A DNA stretch of 64,000 nt from Streptomyces noursei (GTDB lineage Bacteria > Actinomycetota > Actinomycetes > Streptomycetales > Streptomycetaceae), in the NCBI RefSeq assembly GCF_001646665.1, contig NZ_LWBU01000017.1:62001-126000 (forward strand), read 5' to 3'. The notes beneath the pieces were generated by a model. It was not told the DNA's origin, ran no database searches, and saw nothing but the letters and a program-made list of their open reading frames with translations. The position numbers and the translations under genes are program-made. Shown piece after piece: positions 1-9,352 of the stretch. Within the stretch, counting starts at the first letter, position 1. Every line of letters starts with the position of its first letter.

Positions 1-1090
1 CGCCCTCGCCGACGCCCGCCGTGGACTCCACGAAGCAGGTGGTGGCCGAGGACGAGGTGGCGCCGCCGGAGGCGACGGCCAGGCCGTCGACGAGGAGCAC
101 CTTGTTGATGCCGGGGAAGTTGCCGTCCTTGTCCATCAGCTTGGCCTCGTCACCGACGCCGAGGATGGTGCCCATCGCGTCGAAGAAGCAGGACAGCAGC
201 ACGGTGAAGACGAACAGGGAGCCGGTCAGCAGGCCGACCTTCTCGAAGCCGCCGAACAGGCTGACCTCTCCGACGAGCCCGAAGTCGGGAGTGGCGACCG
301 GGTTGCCGGGCCACTCCGGCGTGGTCAGGCCCCAGGACGGGATGGTCGCCACCGCGTTGATGACCATGGCGACGATCGTCATGACGACGATCGAGATGAG
401 GATCGCGCCCGGCACCTTGCGGATGATCAGCGCCAGCGTCAGCAGCGTTCCCAGGACGAAGACCAGGACCGGCCAGCCGCCGAGGTGACCGTCGGCGCCG
501 AGCTGGAGCGGCACGGTGGTGTGGGCGGCGTCGGGGATGCGGGAGACGAAGCCGGAGTCGACGAGGCCGATCAGCATGATGAACAGGCCGATGCCGATGG
601 CGATGCCCTTGCGCAGCCCGACGGGCACGGCGTTCATCACCCGCTCGCGCAGGCCCGTCGCCACCAGCAGCATCACCACGACACCGGCGAGCACGACCAT
701 GCCCATGGCGTCCGCCCACGACATGCGGGGCGCGAGCTGGAGGGCGACGACCGTGTTGACGCCGAGCCCGGCCGCCAGCGCGATCGGCACGTTGCCGATG
801 ACGCCCATCAGCAGCGTGGAGAACGCGGCCGTCAGCACGGTCGCGGTGACGAGCTGGCCGCTGTCGAGCTGGTGCCCGTACATGTCCTTGGCGCTGCCCA
901 GGATGATCGGGTTGAGCACGATGATGTAGGCCATCGCGAAGAAGGTCGCGAATCCGCCGCGTACCTCCCTGGCGACCGTGGAGCCGCGCTCCGAGATCTT
1001 GAAGAAGCGGTCCAGACGGCCGTGGGTCGGCTGCTGGGGGGACGGCGGCGTGGCGCCGGCGTCCGTCAGCGTGGTGGCCGAGGAGGGCAT
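1..1090 (-). CDS. NCS2 family purine (guanine/hypoxanthine/adenine-type) permease, C-terminus cut by window edge
   Basis: The reverse strand is open from ATG 1090 to the window edge, giving 363 residues of a polytopic membrane protein. Family hallmarks of the AzgA/PbuG branch of NCS2 transporters are visible: an N-terminal DRFFKISERGSTVAREVRGG stretch, FFAMAYIIVLNP, GLGVNTVVA, and near the edge FFDAMGTILGV followed by GGATSSSATTCFVES. Family knowledge: these are proton-coupled importers of hypoxanthine, guanine or adenine at the plasma membrane. About 100 C-terminal residues are probably missing. It is divergent from the DUF2530 gene. The exact purine cannot be read from sequence alone. Confidence 0.9.
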   Translation of the reverse strand, partial: MPSSATTLTDAGATPPSPQQPTHGRLDRFFKISERGSTVAREVRGGFATFFAMAYIIVLNPIILGSAKDMYGHQLDSGQLVTATVLTAAFSTLLMGVIGNVPIALAAGLGVNTVVALQLAPRMSWADAMGMVVLAGVVVMLLVATGLRERVMNAVPVGLRKGIAIGIGLFIMLIGLVDSGFVSRIPDAAHTTVPLQLGADGHLGGWPVLVFVLGTLLTLALIIRKVPGAILISIVVMTIVAMVINAVATIPSWGLTTPEWPGNPVATPDFGLVGEVSLFGGFEKVGLLTGSLFVFTVLLSCFFDAMGTILGVGDEAKLMDKDGNFPGINKVLLVDGLAVASGGATSSSATTCFVESTAGVGEG

Positions 1091-1280
1091 GCGAAACCTC
1101 AGGGTGCGGGGGTGGGGTGGGGGCCGGACCGGTCTTTTTTGGTCATTCACACTAAAGAAACCGGTCAGACACAAGCCGTTTCAGTATGAACGCATCATGC
1201 GAAGATCGGTATCTCCGCGCGTAGAGCCATGCCCCGCAAGGGCCCCGGGCCGCGCCCGGAGCCCCGCCTACACTGTGCGC

Positions 1281-1553
1281 ATGGCGAAGTGGACCCCCAA
1301 GCACGAGGCACCCGAGCCCCTGGAGGGGCCCGTCGTCGCCACCATCACCGGCGGCACGATCCTCTGGTTCGTCCTCTTCCTGGTGCAGGTCCCCTTCTAC
1401 GGCTGGTTCGCCGACCGCGACCTCACGTGGTGGGTGTGGACCTGCCTCGCCGGCGCCGGGCTCGGCCTCATCGGCATCTGGTACGTCCGCCGGCGCGACG
1501 CCGCCCTCAAGCGGGCGGCGGCCTCCCCGCCCCCGCACGGCGACACCGCCTGA
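1281..1553 (+). CDS. DUF2530 small membrane protein
   Basis: This gene encodes 90 residues with two hydrophobic helices (about residues 25-45 and 52-70). The second is followed by a basic YVRRRD segment, consistent with a cytoplasmic C-terminus. Length, two-helix layout and sequence feel match the actinobacterial DUF2530 family, which has no known function. ATG 1281 is chosen because it gives the usual family length. An upstream in-frame extension would add low-complexity residues only. It is divergent from the purine permease. Confidence 0.8.
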   Translation: MAKWTPKHEAPEPLEGPVVATITGGTILWFVLFLVQVPFYGWFADRDLTWWVWTCLAGAGLGLIGIWYVRRRDAALKRAAASPPPHGDTA

Positions 1554-1743
1554 CGCACGCGGCACCGCCCGGCCGCCCGCCCGCGGCACCGCCCGGCCGG
1601 CACAGCGGCAGTGGACCACGGCAACGACGGCGACAGCGTCCCGGCGTACGCGTACGGCCACGGGACGATTCGCGTCGTACCGGGGACGGATCTTCCGGCC
1701 GCTCACGATGTGCGGGCGCCCGGACGGCCGTACCGTCGAAAAC

Positions 1744-4197
1744 ATGACGCAGCGGGCGAAGATCGACACCGACGGCTCCGAGAAACCCGGCGGGCCCACC
1801 ATCGACGCCGGGGCCGAACTCGACCCCGTCCACCCGCAACGGCCACCCGTCCACCACCGGCCCGCCGGACTGACGGCCGCCGAGGTGGCCGAACGGGTCG
1901 CGCGGGGCGAGGTCAACGACGTACCCGTCCGCAGCTCCCGCTCCACCACCGACATCGTCCGCGGCAACGTCTTCACCCGCTTCAACGCGATCATCGGCGT
2001 CCTGTGGGTGATCATGCTGGTCGTCGCACCGATCCAGGACAGCCTGTTCGGGTTCGTCATCATCGCCAACACCGGCATCGGCATCATCCAGGAACTGCGC
2101 GCCAAGAAGACCCTCGACTCCCTCGCCGTCATCGGCGAGACCAAGCCCACCGTCCGGCGGGACGGGACCTCCACCGAGGTCCACACGTCCGAGATCGTCC
2201 TCGGCGACTGCATCGAGCTGGGGCCCGGCGACAAGGTCGTCGTCGACGGCGAGATCGCCGAGGCCGACAACCTGGAGGTCGACGAGTCGCTGCTCACCGG
2301 CGAGGCCGACCCCGTGGTCAAGAAACCCGGCGACCAGGTCATGTCCGGCAGCTTCGTCGTCGCCGGCGGCGGGGCGTTCACCGCCACCAAGGTGGGACGC
2401 GAGGCCTACGCGGCCCGGCTCGCCGAGGAGGCCTCCCGGTTCACGCTCGTCCGCTCCGAACTGCGCAGCGGCATCTCCACCATCCTCAAGTACGTCACGT
2501 GGATGATGGTGCCCACCGCGACCGGGCTCATCATCAGCCAGCTCGTCGTCAAGGACACCGACTTCAAGGACTCCGTCGCCCGGACCGTCGGCGGCATCGT
2601 GCCGATGATCCCCGAGGGCCTGGTGCTCCTCACCTCCGTCGCCTTCGCGATCGGCGTCATCCGCCTCGGCCGCAAACAGTGCCTCGTCCAGGAACTGCCC
2701 GCCATCGAAGGGCTCGCCCGCGTCGACGTCGTCTGCCTCGACAAGACCGGCACCCTCACCGAGGGCGGCATGGACGTCACCGGACTGCGCACCCTGAACG
2801 GCGCCGACGAGACCTACGTACGCACCGTCCTCGGCGCCCTCGGAGAGTCCGACCCCCGCCCGAACGCCTCCCTCCGGGCCATCATCGACGCCTACCCCGA
2901 CGACGAGGACTGGCGGTGCACCCAGGCGCTGCCCTTCTCCTCCGCCCGCAAGTACAGCGGCGCCACCTTCAGCGAGGGCGACGGACGGACCAGCACCTGG
3001 CTGCTCGGCGCCCCCGACGTCCTCCTCCCCGACGGCGACCCCGTCCTCGACGACATCGACGAACTCAACCGGCAAGGGCTGCGCGTCCTGCTCCTCGCCG
3101 GCGCCGCCGGCGAACTGGACGACCCCGACGTCACCGCCGGCGCCCGCGCCACCGCCCTCGTCGTCCTCGAACAGCGGCTGCGCCCCGACGCCGCCGACAC
3201 CCTGGCCTACTTCGCCGACCAGAACGTCGCCGCCAAGGTCATCTCCGGCGACAACGCCGTCTCCGTCGGCGCCGTCGCCGACAAGCTCGGCCTGCCCGGC
3301 GCCGCGCACACCGTCGACGCCCGCCGCCTGCCCGCCGAGCGCGACGAGATGTCCCGGGCCCTCGACGAGGGCTCCGTCTTCGGGCGCGTCACCCCCCAGC
3401 AGAAGCGGAACATGGTCGGCGCGCTCCAGTCCGGCGGCCACACGGTCGCCATGACCGGGGACGGCGTCAACGACGTACTGGCCCTGAAGGACGCCGACAT
3501 CGGCGTCAGCATGGGCTCCGGCTCGGAGGCCACCAAGGCGGTCGCCCAGATCGTCCTGCTGAACAACAGCTTCTCCACCCTGCCCGCCGTCGTCGCCGAG
3601 GGCCGCCGCGTCATCGGCAACATCACCCGCGTCGCGACCCTCTTCCTGACCAAGACCGTCTACTCGGTGCTGCTGGCGATCCTGGTGGTGTGCAGCGGCA
3701 TCGAGTACCCCTTCCTCCCCCGCCACCTCACCCTGCTGTCCACCCTCACCATCGGGGCACCCGCCTTCTTCCTGGCCCTCGCCCCCAACACGGAGCGGGC
3801 CAAACCCCACTTCGTCCGGCGGGTGATGCGGTACGCGATCCCCGGCGGCATCGTCGCGGCGGCGGCGACCTTCACCACGTACCTGCTCGCCCGCGCCCAC
3901 TACGACGGGCCCGACGCGCTGAGCGCCGAGACCAGCGCGGCGACGCTCACCCTGTTCCTGGTGTCCATGTGGGTGCTGGCCATCGTCGCCCGGCCCTACA
4001 CCTGGTGGCGGATCGCCCTGGTCGCCGTCATGGGCGGGGCGTTCCTGCTGGTCCTCGTCGTGCCCTGGCTCCAGGACTTCTTCGCGCTGCGGCTGGTGGG
4101 CACGACGATGCCCTGGATCGCCGTGGCCGTCGCGGCGGCGGGCGCCGCCCTCGTGGAAGCGGCGTGGCGCCTGGTGGACCGCAGGATGCCCACGTGA
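1744..4197 (+). CDS. CtpE-like cation-translocating P-type ATPase (HAD-IC)
   Basis: The 817-residue protein has the P-type ATPase order. An actuator domain carries LLTGEAD. A membrane segment carries PMIPEGLVLL. The phosphorylation motif DKTGTLT has its Asp at residue 333, and the hinge motif is TGDGVNDVLALKDADIGVSMG. Several C-terminal helices follow. There is no CPC/CPx metal motif and no HMA domain, so it is not a copper or zinc pump. The PEGL motif and overall layout resemble mycobacterial CtpE, reported as a calcium-uptake ATPase; that assignment is by family resemblance. ATG 1744 is preferred over an in-frame ATG at 1708; neither has a strong ribosome-binding site. Confidence 0.85.
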   Translation: MTQRAKIDTDGSEKPGGPTIDAGAELDPVHPQRPPVHHRPAGLTAAEVAERVARGEVNDVPVRSSRSTTDIVRGNVFTRFNAIIGVLWVIMLVVAPIQDSLFGFVIIANTGIGIIQELRAKKTLDSLAVIGETKPTVRRDGTSTEVHTSEIVLGDCIELGPGDKVVVDGEIAEADNLEVDESLLTGEADPVVKKPGDQVMSGSFVVAGGGAFTATKVGREAYAARLAEEASRFTLVRSELRSGISTILKYVTWMMVPTATGLIISQLVVKDTDFKDSVARTVGGIVPMIPEGLVLLTSVAFAIGVIRLGRKQCLVQELPAIEGLARVDVVCLDKTGTLTEGGMDVTGLRTLNGADETYVRTVLGALGESDPRPNASLRAIIDAYPDDEDWRCTQALPFSSARKYSGATFSEGDGRTSTWLLGAPDVLLPDGDPVLDDIDELNRQGLRVLLLAGAAGELDDPDVTAGARATALVVLEQRLRPDAADTLAYFADQNVAAKVISGDNAVSVGAVADKLGLPGAAHTVDARRLPAERDEMSRALDEGSVFGRVTPQQKRNMVGALQSGGHTVAMTGDGVNDVLALKDADIGVSMGSGSEATKAVAQIVLLNNSFSTLPAVVAEGRRVIGNITRVATLFLTKTVYSVLLAILVVCSGIEYPFLPRHLTLLSTLTIGAPAFFLALAPNTERAKPHFVRRVMRYAIPGGIVAAAATFTTYLLARAHYDGPDALSAETSAATLTLFLVSMWVLAIVARPYTWWRIALVAVMGGAFLLVLVVPWLQDFFALRLVGTTMPWIAVAVAAAGAALVEAAWRLVDRRMPT

Positions 4198-4240
4198 ACG
4201 CCCCCGCCCGGGGCCGGGCGCGGCGGTGCGGCCGCGGGTC

Positions 4241-5326
4241 TCAGGTGTGCAGCATGAACGAGGCTTCCCCGTGGGGCCGGCCGTTGACCTGGAGCCGCAC
4301 CTGGTGGACACCCGCGTGGTAGCGCCGGGTGCTGATCGGCTTGAAGGAGTGTCTGCGGGACGCGCGCCACGTCTCACCGGGAGCCAGGGACCGCGTGGTC
4401 AGCTTGAAGACCTTGGGGGTGCGCGTCCCGTTGGCCTTCATGTGGAGGACGACGTAGTCGACGACGAGGTGAGCGGTCCGGTCGTGCGTGTTGGTCACCG
4501 AGCAGTCGAACACCAGATGGTCGCCCACCCGGATCTCCGACGCGTGGAGGTGCGGCCCCTCGACGGCGACGGGGCTGTCCGGTGAGTGGCCGAGCAGCGT
4601 GAGCGCCCCGGCGTGGCCGGCCTTGATCAGGGTCCGCAGGCCGTGCCGTACCACCCGGTCCGTCGTCGGCGCCGGGTCGTCCAGCCAGCGCGCCGCGACC
4701 GCGACGGCGAGGTCGGGGTGGTCACGGCTGATGTCGTTGAGGTGGTTGGCCACCGACCTGCGGACGTACTCGGAGTCGTCCCGGTACAGCGCGTCGAGCA
4801 GGGGCAGCGCGGGCGTCGGATCCGCGATCAGCTCCGGCAGCCGGGGCGCCCAGGGCAGTCGCGGCCGTGTGCCCTCACTGACCAGCCGGCGCACGTGCGG
4901 GTCCGGATGCGCGGTCCACGGCATCATGACCCTGAGCGCGCGTTCCGGATCGTCGCGGAGGAAGGGCCGTACCGCGGTCTCCGCGGTCAGCCGCGGGGTG
5001 AGCTCCGCGAGCAGGGCGAGCGCCGGTTCGAAGACGTCCCGGCCCCGTACGGCCACGGCCTCCGCGACGGGGAAGGTCATCCACCCCGTGAAGTCGCCGT
5101 CCCGCAGTGCGGCGCGCAGCACGGCAGCGAAGTCCGGGTAGTCCGGCGGAAGGTCCGCCAGGACGGCGTCCCTGATCAGGGCGACCCGCCCGGTGAAGCT
5201 CAGCCCGTCCAGGACCGCGCCGCACGCCCGGGTCTCCCGCGCCGTGATCCCGTCCCCGGCCCGCACCAGGCATGCGGCGAGACCGGCGACGGTGTCCGCG
5301 CCGAGTAGTTCGTCTGCCAGGGGCAC
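4241..5326 (-). CDS. AlkC-like DNA alkylation repair protein with C-terminal Ig-like domain
   Basis: This 361-residue protein has an N-terminal array of HEAT-like repeats (about residues 1-250), with motifs such as HPDPHVRRLVSEGTRPRLPW and DDSEYVRRSVANHLNDIS. A beta-rich segment follows (about 255-361) with VFDCSVTNTHDRTAHLVVDY, consistent with an Ig-like fold. Family knowledge: HEAT-like-repeat glycosylases (AlkC/AlkD) excise N3- and N7-alkylated bases without flipping them, and AlkC proteins can carry a fused Ig-like domain. The start is GTG 5326, with GAGGAG seven bases upstream. The small membrane protein gene lies just upstream on the same strand. Alkylated-base activity is inferred. Confidence 0.8.
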   Translation of the reverse strand: MPLADELLGADTVAGLAACLVRAGDGITARETRACGAVLDGLSFTGRVALIRDAVLADLPPDYPDFAAVLRAALRDGDFTGWMTFPVAEAVAVRGRDVFEPALALLAELTPRLTAETAVRPFLRDDPERALRVMMPWTAHPDPHVRRLVSEGTRPRLPWAPRLPELIADPTPALPLLDALYRDDSEYVRRSVANHLNDISRDHPDLAVAVAARWLDDPAPTTDRVVRHGLRTLIKAGHAGALTLLGHSPDSPVAVEGPHLHASEIRVGDHLVFDCSVTNTHDRTAHLVVDYVVLHMKANGTRTPKVFKLTTRSLAPGETWRASRRHSFKPISTRRYHAGVHQVRLQVNGRPHGEASFMLHT

Positions 5327-5430
5327 GGGTCGTTCTCCTCGCTCGCCGGGTCTCCGCCGTGTGCGGTGCGGTACCCGAGCATGCCGCACCGCACTGACAG
5401 TGCCGATCCGGCCGGAGACCCGTCCGCCCG

Positions 5431-5616
5431 TCACCGGTCCTCGCCGGCCCCGGCCTCCGCCTCCAGCCGGTCCAGCGCCGCCGACGCGGACTCCCCGCCG
5501 CGGACCAGCCGCCACGTCTCGACGCCGCACATCCCCAGCCCCGCCACCCCGGCCAGCAGGACCACGACGCGCAACGGCAGCCACCAGTGCTCCCGGGCCA
5601 CCGCCGGCGCCCTCAC
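5431..5616 (-). CDS. Small single-pass membrane protein
   Basis: This gene encodes 61 residues starting with GTG 5616, preceded by a G-rich AGGGGGGGAG stretch. One hydrophobic helix (about residues 11-31) is followed by an arginine-containing turn and a charged, probably cytoplasmic tail (LDRLEAEAGAGEDR). It sits 27 bases downstream of the sacsin-type ATPase gene on the same strand, which suggests co-transcription and a possible membrane-linked partner role. I do not recognise a named family, and function is unknown. Confidence 0.6.
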   Translation of the reverse strand: MRAPAVAREHWWLPLRVVVLLAGVAGLGMCGVETWRLVRGGESASAALDRLEAEAGAGEDR

Positions 5617-5643
5617 GAACAGGCTCCCCCCCCTGTCGTCCCT

Positions 5644-8600
5644 CTAGTCGAACCAGCGGTCCCGGGCCAGCTCCGCCGTACGGGACGGGTCCTCCAGCAG
5701 CGCCGCCACCTCGAAGCGGCGCGGCCACTGGCCCGCCGCCCACGCCAGGCCCGCCGCGACGCCCTCCAGGGTGGCCGCGTGGACCGTGCCGTCCGGGGCG
5801 TGGCGCCAGTCGAGCTCGACACCGCCCGCCCGCAGCTCCTCGTGCTCCACGTACGTCGCGGGCGTGCCCGCACCGAGCAGGGCGTGCACCGACTCCGGCA
5901 CCTCGTGCACCTCGCCCGCCGTGGTGACCTCCGCCTCCACGTCCTCGCTCAGCCGCCGCACCTGGAGCAGTTCCGCCAGCTCCGCCGCCCGCGCCGGGGC
6001 GACCGGCAGCAGGGCGCGGCGCCCGGCGAGCGGCAGCAGGTCCGGCGCGTCGGCGACCAGCGCGTCGGCCGCGTCCACCACCCGCACCTCGCCGTCGACG
6101 ACCGCGCGCAGCTCGTCGGGGAGGGTGACCTGCTCGGGGTCGAGGCCGGCGAGCGCGGTGTACAGGCCGTGCAGCTGCGCGGCGGTCACCTCGCGGTCCG
6201 GGTCGGCGAGGCGCCCCAGCAGCTCGGCCGCGCCGCCCGGCTCGTCCAGCAGCGCGGCGACCGAGGTCCGCACCCCCAGGGCGCGCAGCACCTGCGGGTC
6301 GCGGAAGCCCGTCGCGATGTCGACCGCGTCGTACAGCCCCTCCAGCAGCGGGTCCACCCCGGCGGCCCGCAGCCCGGCCGGGCGGCGGCCGTCCAGCACC
6401 GGATGGTCGCGCAGCCACCAGGCGGTGTACGAACGGACCGTCTCGGTCGTGCCGTCCGGCAGCAGGACCCGCACCGGCTGGGTGAGCGCGTCGCGCAGCG
6501 GCGGCCGGGCGAGCAGCGCCAGCGCCTCGGGCCACGCGTCGTCGTCGACCAGGTCGAGGTCCCGCACGGCGACGATCTCGGTCGCCACCGGCGGCACCGG
6601 CGTCTCGGGCAGCCGGTCCAGCGCGTCCTCGCACCACACGTCGACGGCGTCCAGCAGGCCGACGTCGTCCGGTTCGGCGAAGTCCCCGTCACGGGGCTCC
6701 AGTTCGTCCGGGTCCAGGACGACGTCCGTGGCCCGTACGAGGGCGAAGTCCGCGAGCACGCCGCACGCGGCGAGCGGCTGCTCGCCCCACCGCTCGGCCA
6801 GTTCGGCGTCCACCAGCGCCAGCTCGTCCTCCCGCATGACGGCGGCGAACGGGCTGCCCGGCAGCACCAGTTCGCCCGCCGGGGCGAGCTCGCCGTCCTC
6901 GTCGGGGAGCGCGAGGGCGCCCAGCCACGGCTCGTCGCCCGGCTCCAGCCCGGCGTCGCGCACCAGGGTGAGGACGGTGTCCGCCAGCTCCTCCGCGTCC
7001 GGCGCCTCCTCGTCCCACACCTCCCCCGCGTCCAGCGACCCGGCGACGGCCGCCCGCACCTGCGGCGTGGTGAGCACCGCGCGCGGGGTGGCGGGCAGCG
7101 CGCCGAGCTTCTCCAGGATGGGGTGGGCCGCGTCCGGGTGCGCGACCTTCAGACCCAGCCTGGTCAGGTCGGTGGGCGTGTCCGCGAGCGGCAGCAGCAC
7201 ATGCCGCGGTCCGGTCGCCGTCCGGCCCCCGACCAGCGGCACGGGCAGGCCGGTCAGCCGGTCGGGATCGACGCCCGCGAGCGACTCGTACAGCCGGTGC
7301 CACCACGCGGGGGTGCGCTCGGTGCCCGCCAGCCGGTCGATGGCGTCACCGAGGGACAGGCGGGCCACGCCGAGGGCGCGCAGCTCGGTGCGGCGCTCCA
7401 GACCGGCGGGCAGAAGCGTCGGCAGCACCTCCGCCAGAACGCGTACCGTGTCGGCGCCGGCACCCTCGACGACCTCCGCCTCGAACGGGCGCAGCGCGTG
7501 CGGCACCTCGTCGCCGGGCGGCGCGGCCGGCGGCAGGAACGCCACCCGCGGCAGCAGTTCCAGCACGGCGCCGCGGATCGCCCCGTCGAGGACGCCCTTG
7601 CCGAGCGGGCCCGGCACCAGGTCGATCGACCCGGTGGAGACGGGCCGCCAGTCGGCCAGCAGCTCGGCGTACGCGTCGGCCGCGCGCCGCACCAGGAAGT
7701 CGGTGAGCGGACCGGGCGCCGGGTGGCGGCGCGTGGTGTCCAGCGGGAACGTCGCGATGAGCAGGGCGGGGATGCCGAGCGGCTCGTCGGTGGGCGTCGG
7801 GGCGTGCACCACGGGCGCGGTACGGGGACGGGCGGGCGCGCCCCCGTCGTCCACCGGCACGGCCCAGGTGACGGACCAGTGCGGCCGCAGGCGCTCCTCG
7901 ACCGGACGGTCCTTCAGCAGCTCCGGCTCGATCGCGCCCCGGTGGCTGACGGTCCGCCAGCGGCGGGTGCCGGCGGCGGTGTCGTCGACGTGGACGTACC
8001 CGTCCTGCTCCCGCCGCGTGAGCGTCCGCGTCCCCTGCGGGGTCTCCACGACGACGTCGGCGAGACCCGGCAGGGTCAGCAGCAGGGCGTCGTCGATCCC
8101 GGCGAGCAGCCGTTCCACCAGGTCCACGGCGGCGGCGTCCCGCAGCGGCAGGATCACCACCGTGTCGTAGCCCTCGGGGGCGGTGCCCTCGGCGGGCAAC
8201 GGCAGCCGCAGCAGCGGTACGTGGCCGTCGCGGCGGCGCAGCTCGTCGCCGAGACCGGGGCTGGCCTTCGCCGCGTCGGCCGCCAGCTCGCGGGCCTCGC
8301 GCAGCGACCACCGGACGCCGCCGTGCCGGCCCACGACCGCCGGCTCGTCGCTGACCGCCAGCACGGCGGCGAACCCGACACCGAACCGGCCGACCGCGCC
8401 CTCGTGGCCCTCCCGCTTCGCGGACGCGCGCAGTGTGCTGAGCGACTCGACACCGGTCGCGTCCAGCGGCGCGCCCGTGTTGGCGGCGGCGAGCACGGCG
8501 GGGCCGTCCGCACCGGCGGGGTGCAGTGTCAGCCGCAGCCGTCCAGGAACACCCGCACGGGCGGCGGCGTCGGCGGCGTTCTGCGCGAGTTCCACCACCA

Positions 8601-8757
8601 GCCGGTCGCGGTAGCCGCCGAGCGCGAGGTCCTCCTCGGCGTTGGCGTCCTCCCGGAAGCGCGCGGGCCCGGCGCCCCACGCGTCGAGCACCCCGCGCCG
8701 CAGCCGCGCGGTCCCGAACGGGTCGGCCCCATCGGTCGCCGTCGCCCTCACGCCCAC
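5644..8757 (-). CDS. Sacsin N-terminal ATPase-like (Hsp90-type GHKL) large protein
   Basis: The protein has about 1,037 residues. The N-terminal third has GHKL/Hsp90-type signatures. An ELAQNAADAAARAG box (the N-box, holding the Mg-coordinating Asn) comes first. LAAANTGAPLD is in the position of the nucleotide-lid DxGxG motif, though altered. GAVGRFGVGFAAVL follows as the G2-type box. The remaining ~700 residues are leucine- and acid-rich without recognisable repeats. Eukaryotic sacsin shares this ATPase domain; bacterial members are annotated as putative chaperones with no proven client. Of two in-frame GTGs (8757 and 8751), 8757 has GGAG six bases upstream. The gene leads a pair with the small membrane protein. 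Confidence 0.8.
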   Translation of the reverse strand: MGVRATATDGADPFGTARLRRGVLDAWGAGPARFREDANAEEDLALGGYRDRLVVELAQNAADAAARAGVPGRLRLTLHPAGADGPAVLAAANTGAPLDATGVESLSTLRASAKREGHEGAVGRFGVGFAAVLAVSDEPAVVGRHGGVRWSLREARELAADAAKASPGLGDELRRRDGHVPLLRLPLPAEGTAPEGYDTVVILPLRDAAAVDLVERLLAGIDDALLLTLPGLADVVVETPQGTRTLTRREQDGYVHVDDTAAGTRRWRTVSHRGAIEPELLKDRPVEERLRPHWSVTWAVPVDDGGAPARPRTAPVVHAPTPTDEPLGIPALLIATFPLDTTRRHPAPGPLTDFLVRRAADAYAELLADWRPVSTGSIDLVPGPLGKGVLDGAIRGAVLELLPRVAFLPPAAPPGDEVPHALRPFEAEVVEGAGADTVRVLAEVLPTLLPAGLERRTELRALGVARLSLGDAIDRLAGTERTPAWWHRLYESLAGVDPDRLTGLPVPLVGGRTATGPRHVLLPLADTPTDLTRLGLKVAHPDAAHPILEKLGALPATPRAVLTTPQVRAAVAGSLDAGEVWDEEAPDAEELADTVLTLVRDAGLEPGDEPWLGALALPDEDGELAPAGELVLPGSPFAAVMREDELALVDAELAERWGEQPLAACGVLADFALVRATDVVLDPDELEPRDGDFAEPDDVGLLDAVDVWCEDALDRLPETPVPPVATEIVAVRDLDLVDDDAWPEALALLARPPLRDALTQPVRVLLPDGTTETVRSYTAWWLRDHPVLDGRRPAGLRAAGVDPLLEGLYDAVDIATGFRDPQVLRALGVRTSVAALLDEPGGAAELLGRLADPDREVTAAQLHGLYTALAGLDPEQVTLPDELRAVVDGEVRVVDAADALVADAPDLLPLAGRRALLPVAPARAAELAELLQVRRLSEDVEAEVTTAGEVHEVPESVHALLGAGTPATYVEHEELRAGGVELDWRHAPDGTVHAATLEGVAAGLAWAAGQWPRRFEVAALLEDPSRTAELARDRWFD

Positions 8758-8880
8758 GTCGTGCTCCGCTCTCTCGCCCTGCGCGTCGTTACGGAGCCCG
8801 AAGGTACCCCCTGCGACGGCGTCACCGGCCCGCGCCCTCCGCTCCCCCACCGCCCGGGCCGCCGCGGCGGGGCGCCGTCC

Positions 8881-9330
8881 GGCTCCTGCCCGGTGGGTGG
8901 GACGTTTCGCCGTTCGGCTCCTGCCGGTGGGCGGGACGTTTCGCCGTTCGGCTCCTGCCGGTGGGCGGGGGCGGGCGCCTGGTCCTGCGGCGGGGGATGC
9001 TCGGACTCTCGCTTCGCTCGTCTTACGTCCGAGCACCCCCCGCCTCCGGCCCCGACACCCTCACGCACGCGTGCCGCGGGGCCTCGGCCCACCCCGGAAG
9101 GGGGACGCGCAGTGGGGGGTGTTCCGGGCGTAAAACGAGCGAAGCGAGAGCCCGGGACACCCGCCACGGAGCGGACCCCAACGGCAACCGGCACCGGGCG
9201 GACAACCCCGGCCGCGGAAACCACGGCAACCGGCACCGGGGGGACCCGGACCCACGCCAACCGACGCCCGGACGGGCGACCCCGCGGGCGGGCAAAGCCC
9301 ACGGCAACCGGCGGCCGGGCCCGCCGGCGA
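8881..9330. repeat. Composite intergenic repeat: tandem 34-mers, two hairpins with complementary loops, GC-rich tandem tail (copy 1)
   Basis: This fills most of the 595-bp gap between two reverse-strand genes (8758-9352); I see no gene in that gap. It starts with two and a half copies of a 34/35-bp unit (8881-8915, 8916-8949, partial to about 8972). A hairpin follows at 8992-9040 (14-bp stem with one bulged A, 20-nt loop at 9007-9026). A conserved spacer leads to a second hairpin at 9112-9167 (18-position stem, 20-nt loop at 9130-9149). Imperfect tandem copies of CGGCAACCGGCACCGGG end it. The two loops are complementary at 19 of 20 positions. A second copy lies inverted at about 24303-24717. 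Confidence 0.85.
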
Positions 9331-9352
9331 GCGCGCCCGCCCGGCGGGAGGG

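Noticed and set aside
1507..4377. 956-residue reverse-strand reading frame opposite the CtpE-like ATPase gene
   Set aside because: Its composition (Gly/Asp/Val-rich, no motifs) is that expected from the antisense of a high-GC gene. The forward frame has a complete P-type ATPase.
8642..9133. Short proteins predicted within the 8.9-kb repeat on either strand
   Set aside because: They translate tandem repeats and hairpins (RAVRLLP-type repeats) without start signals.
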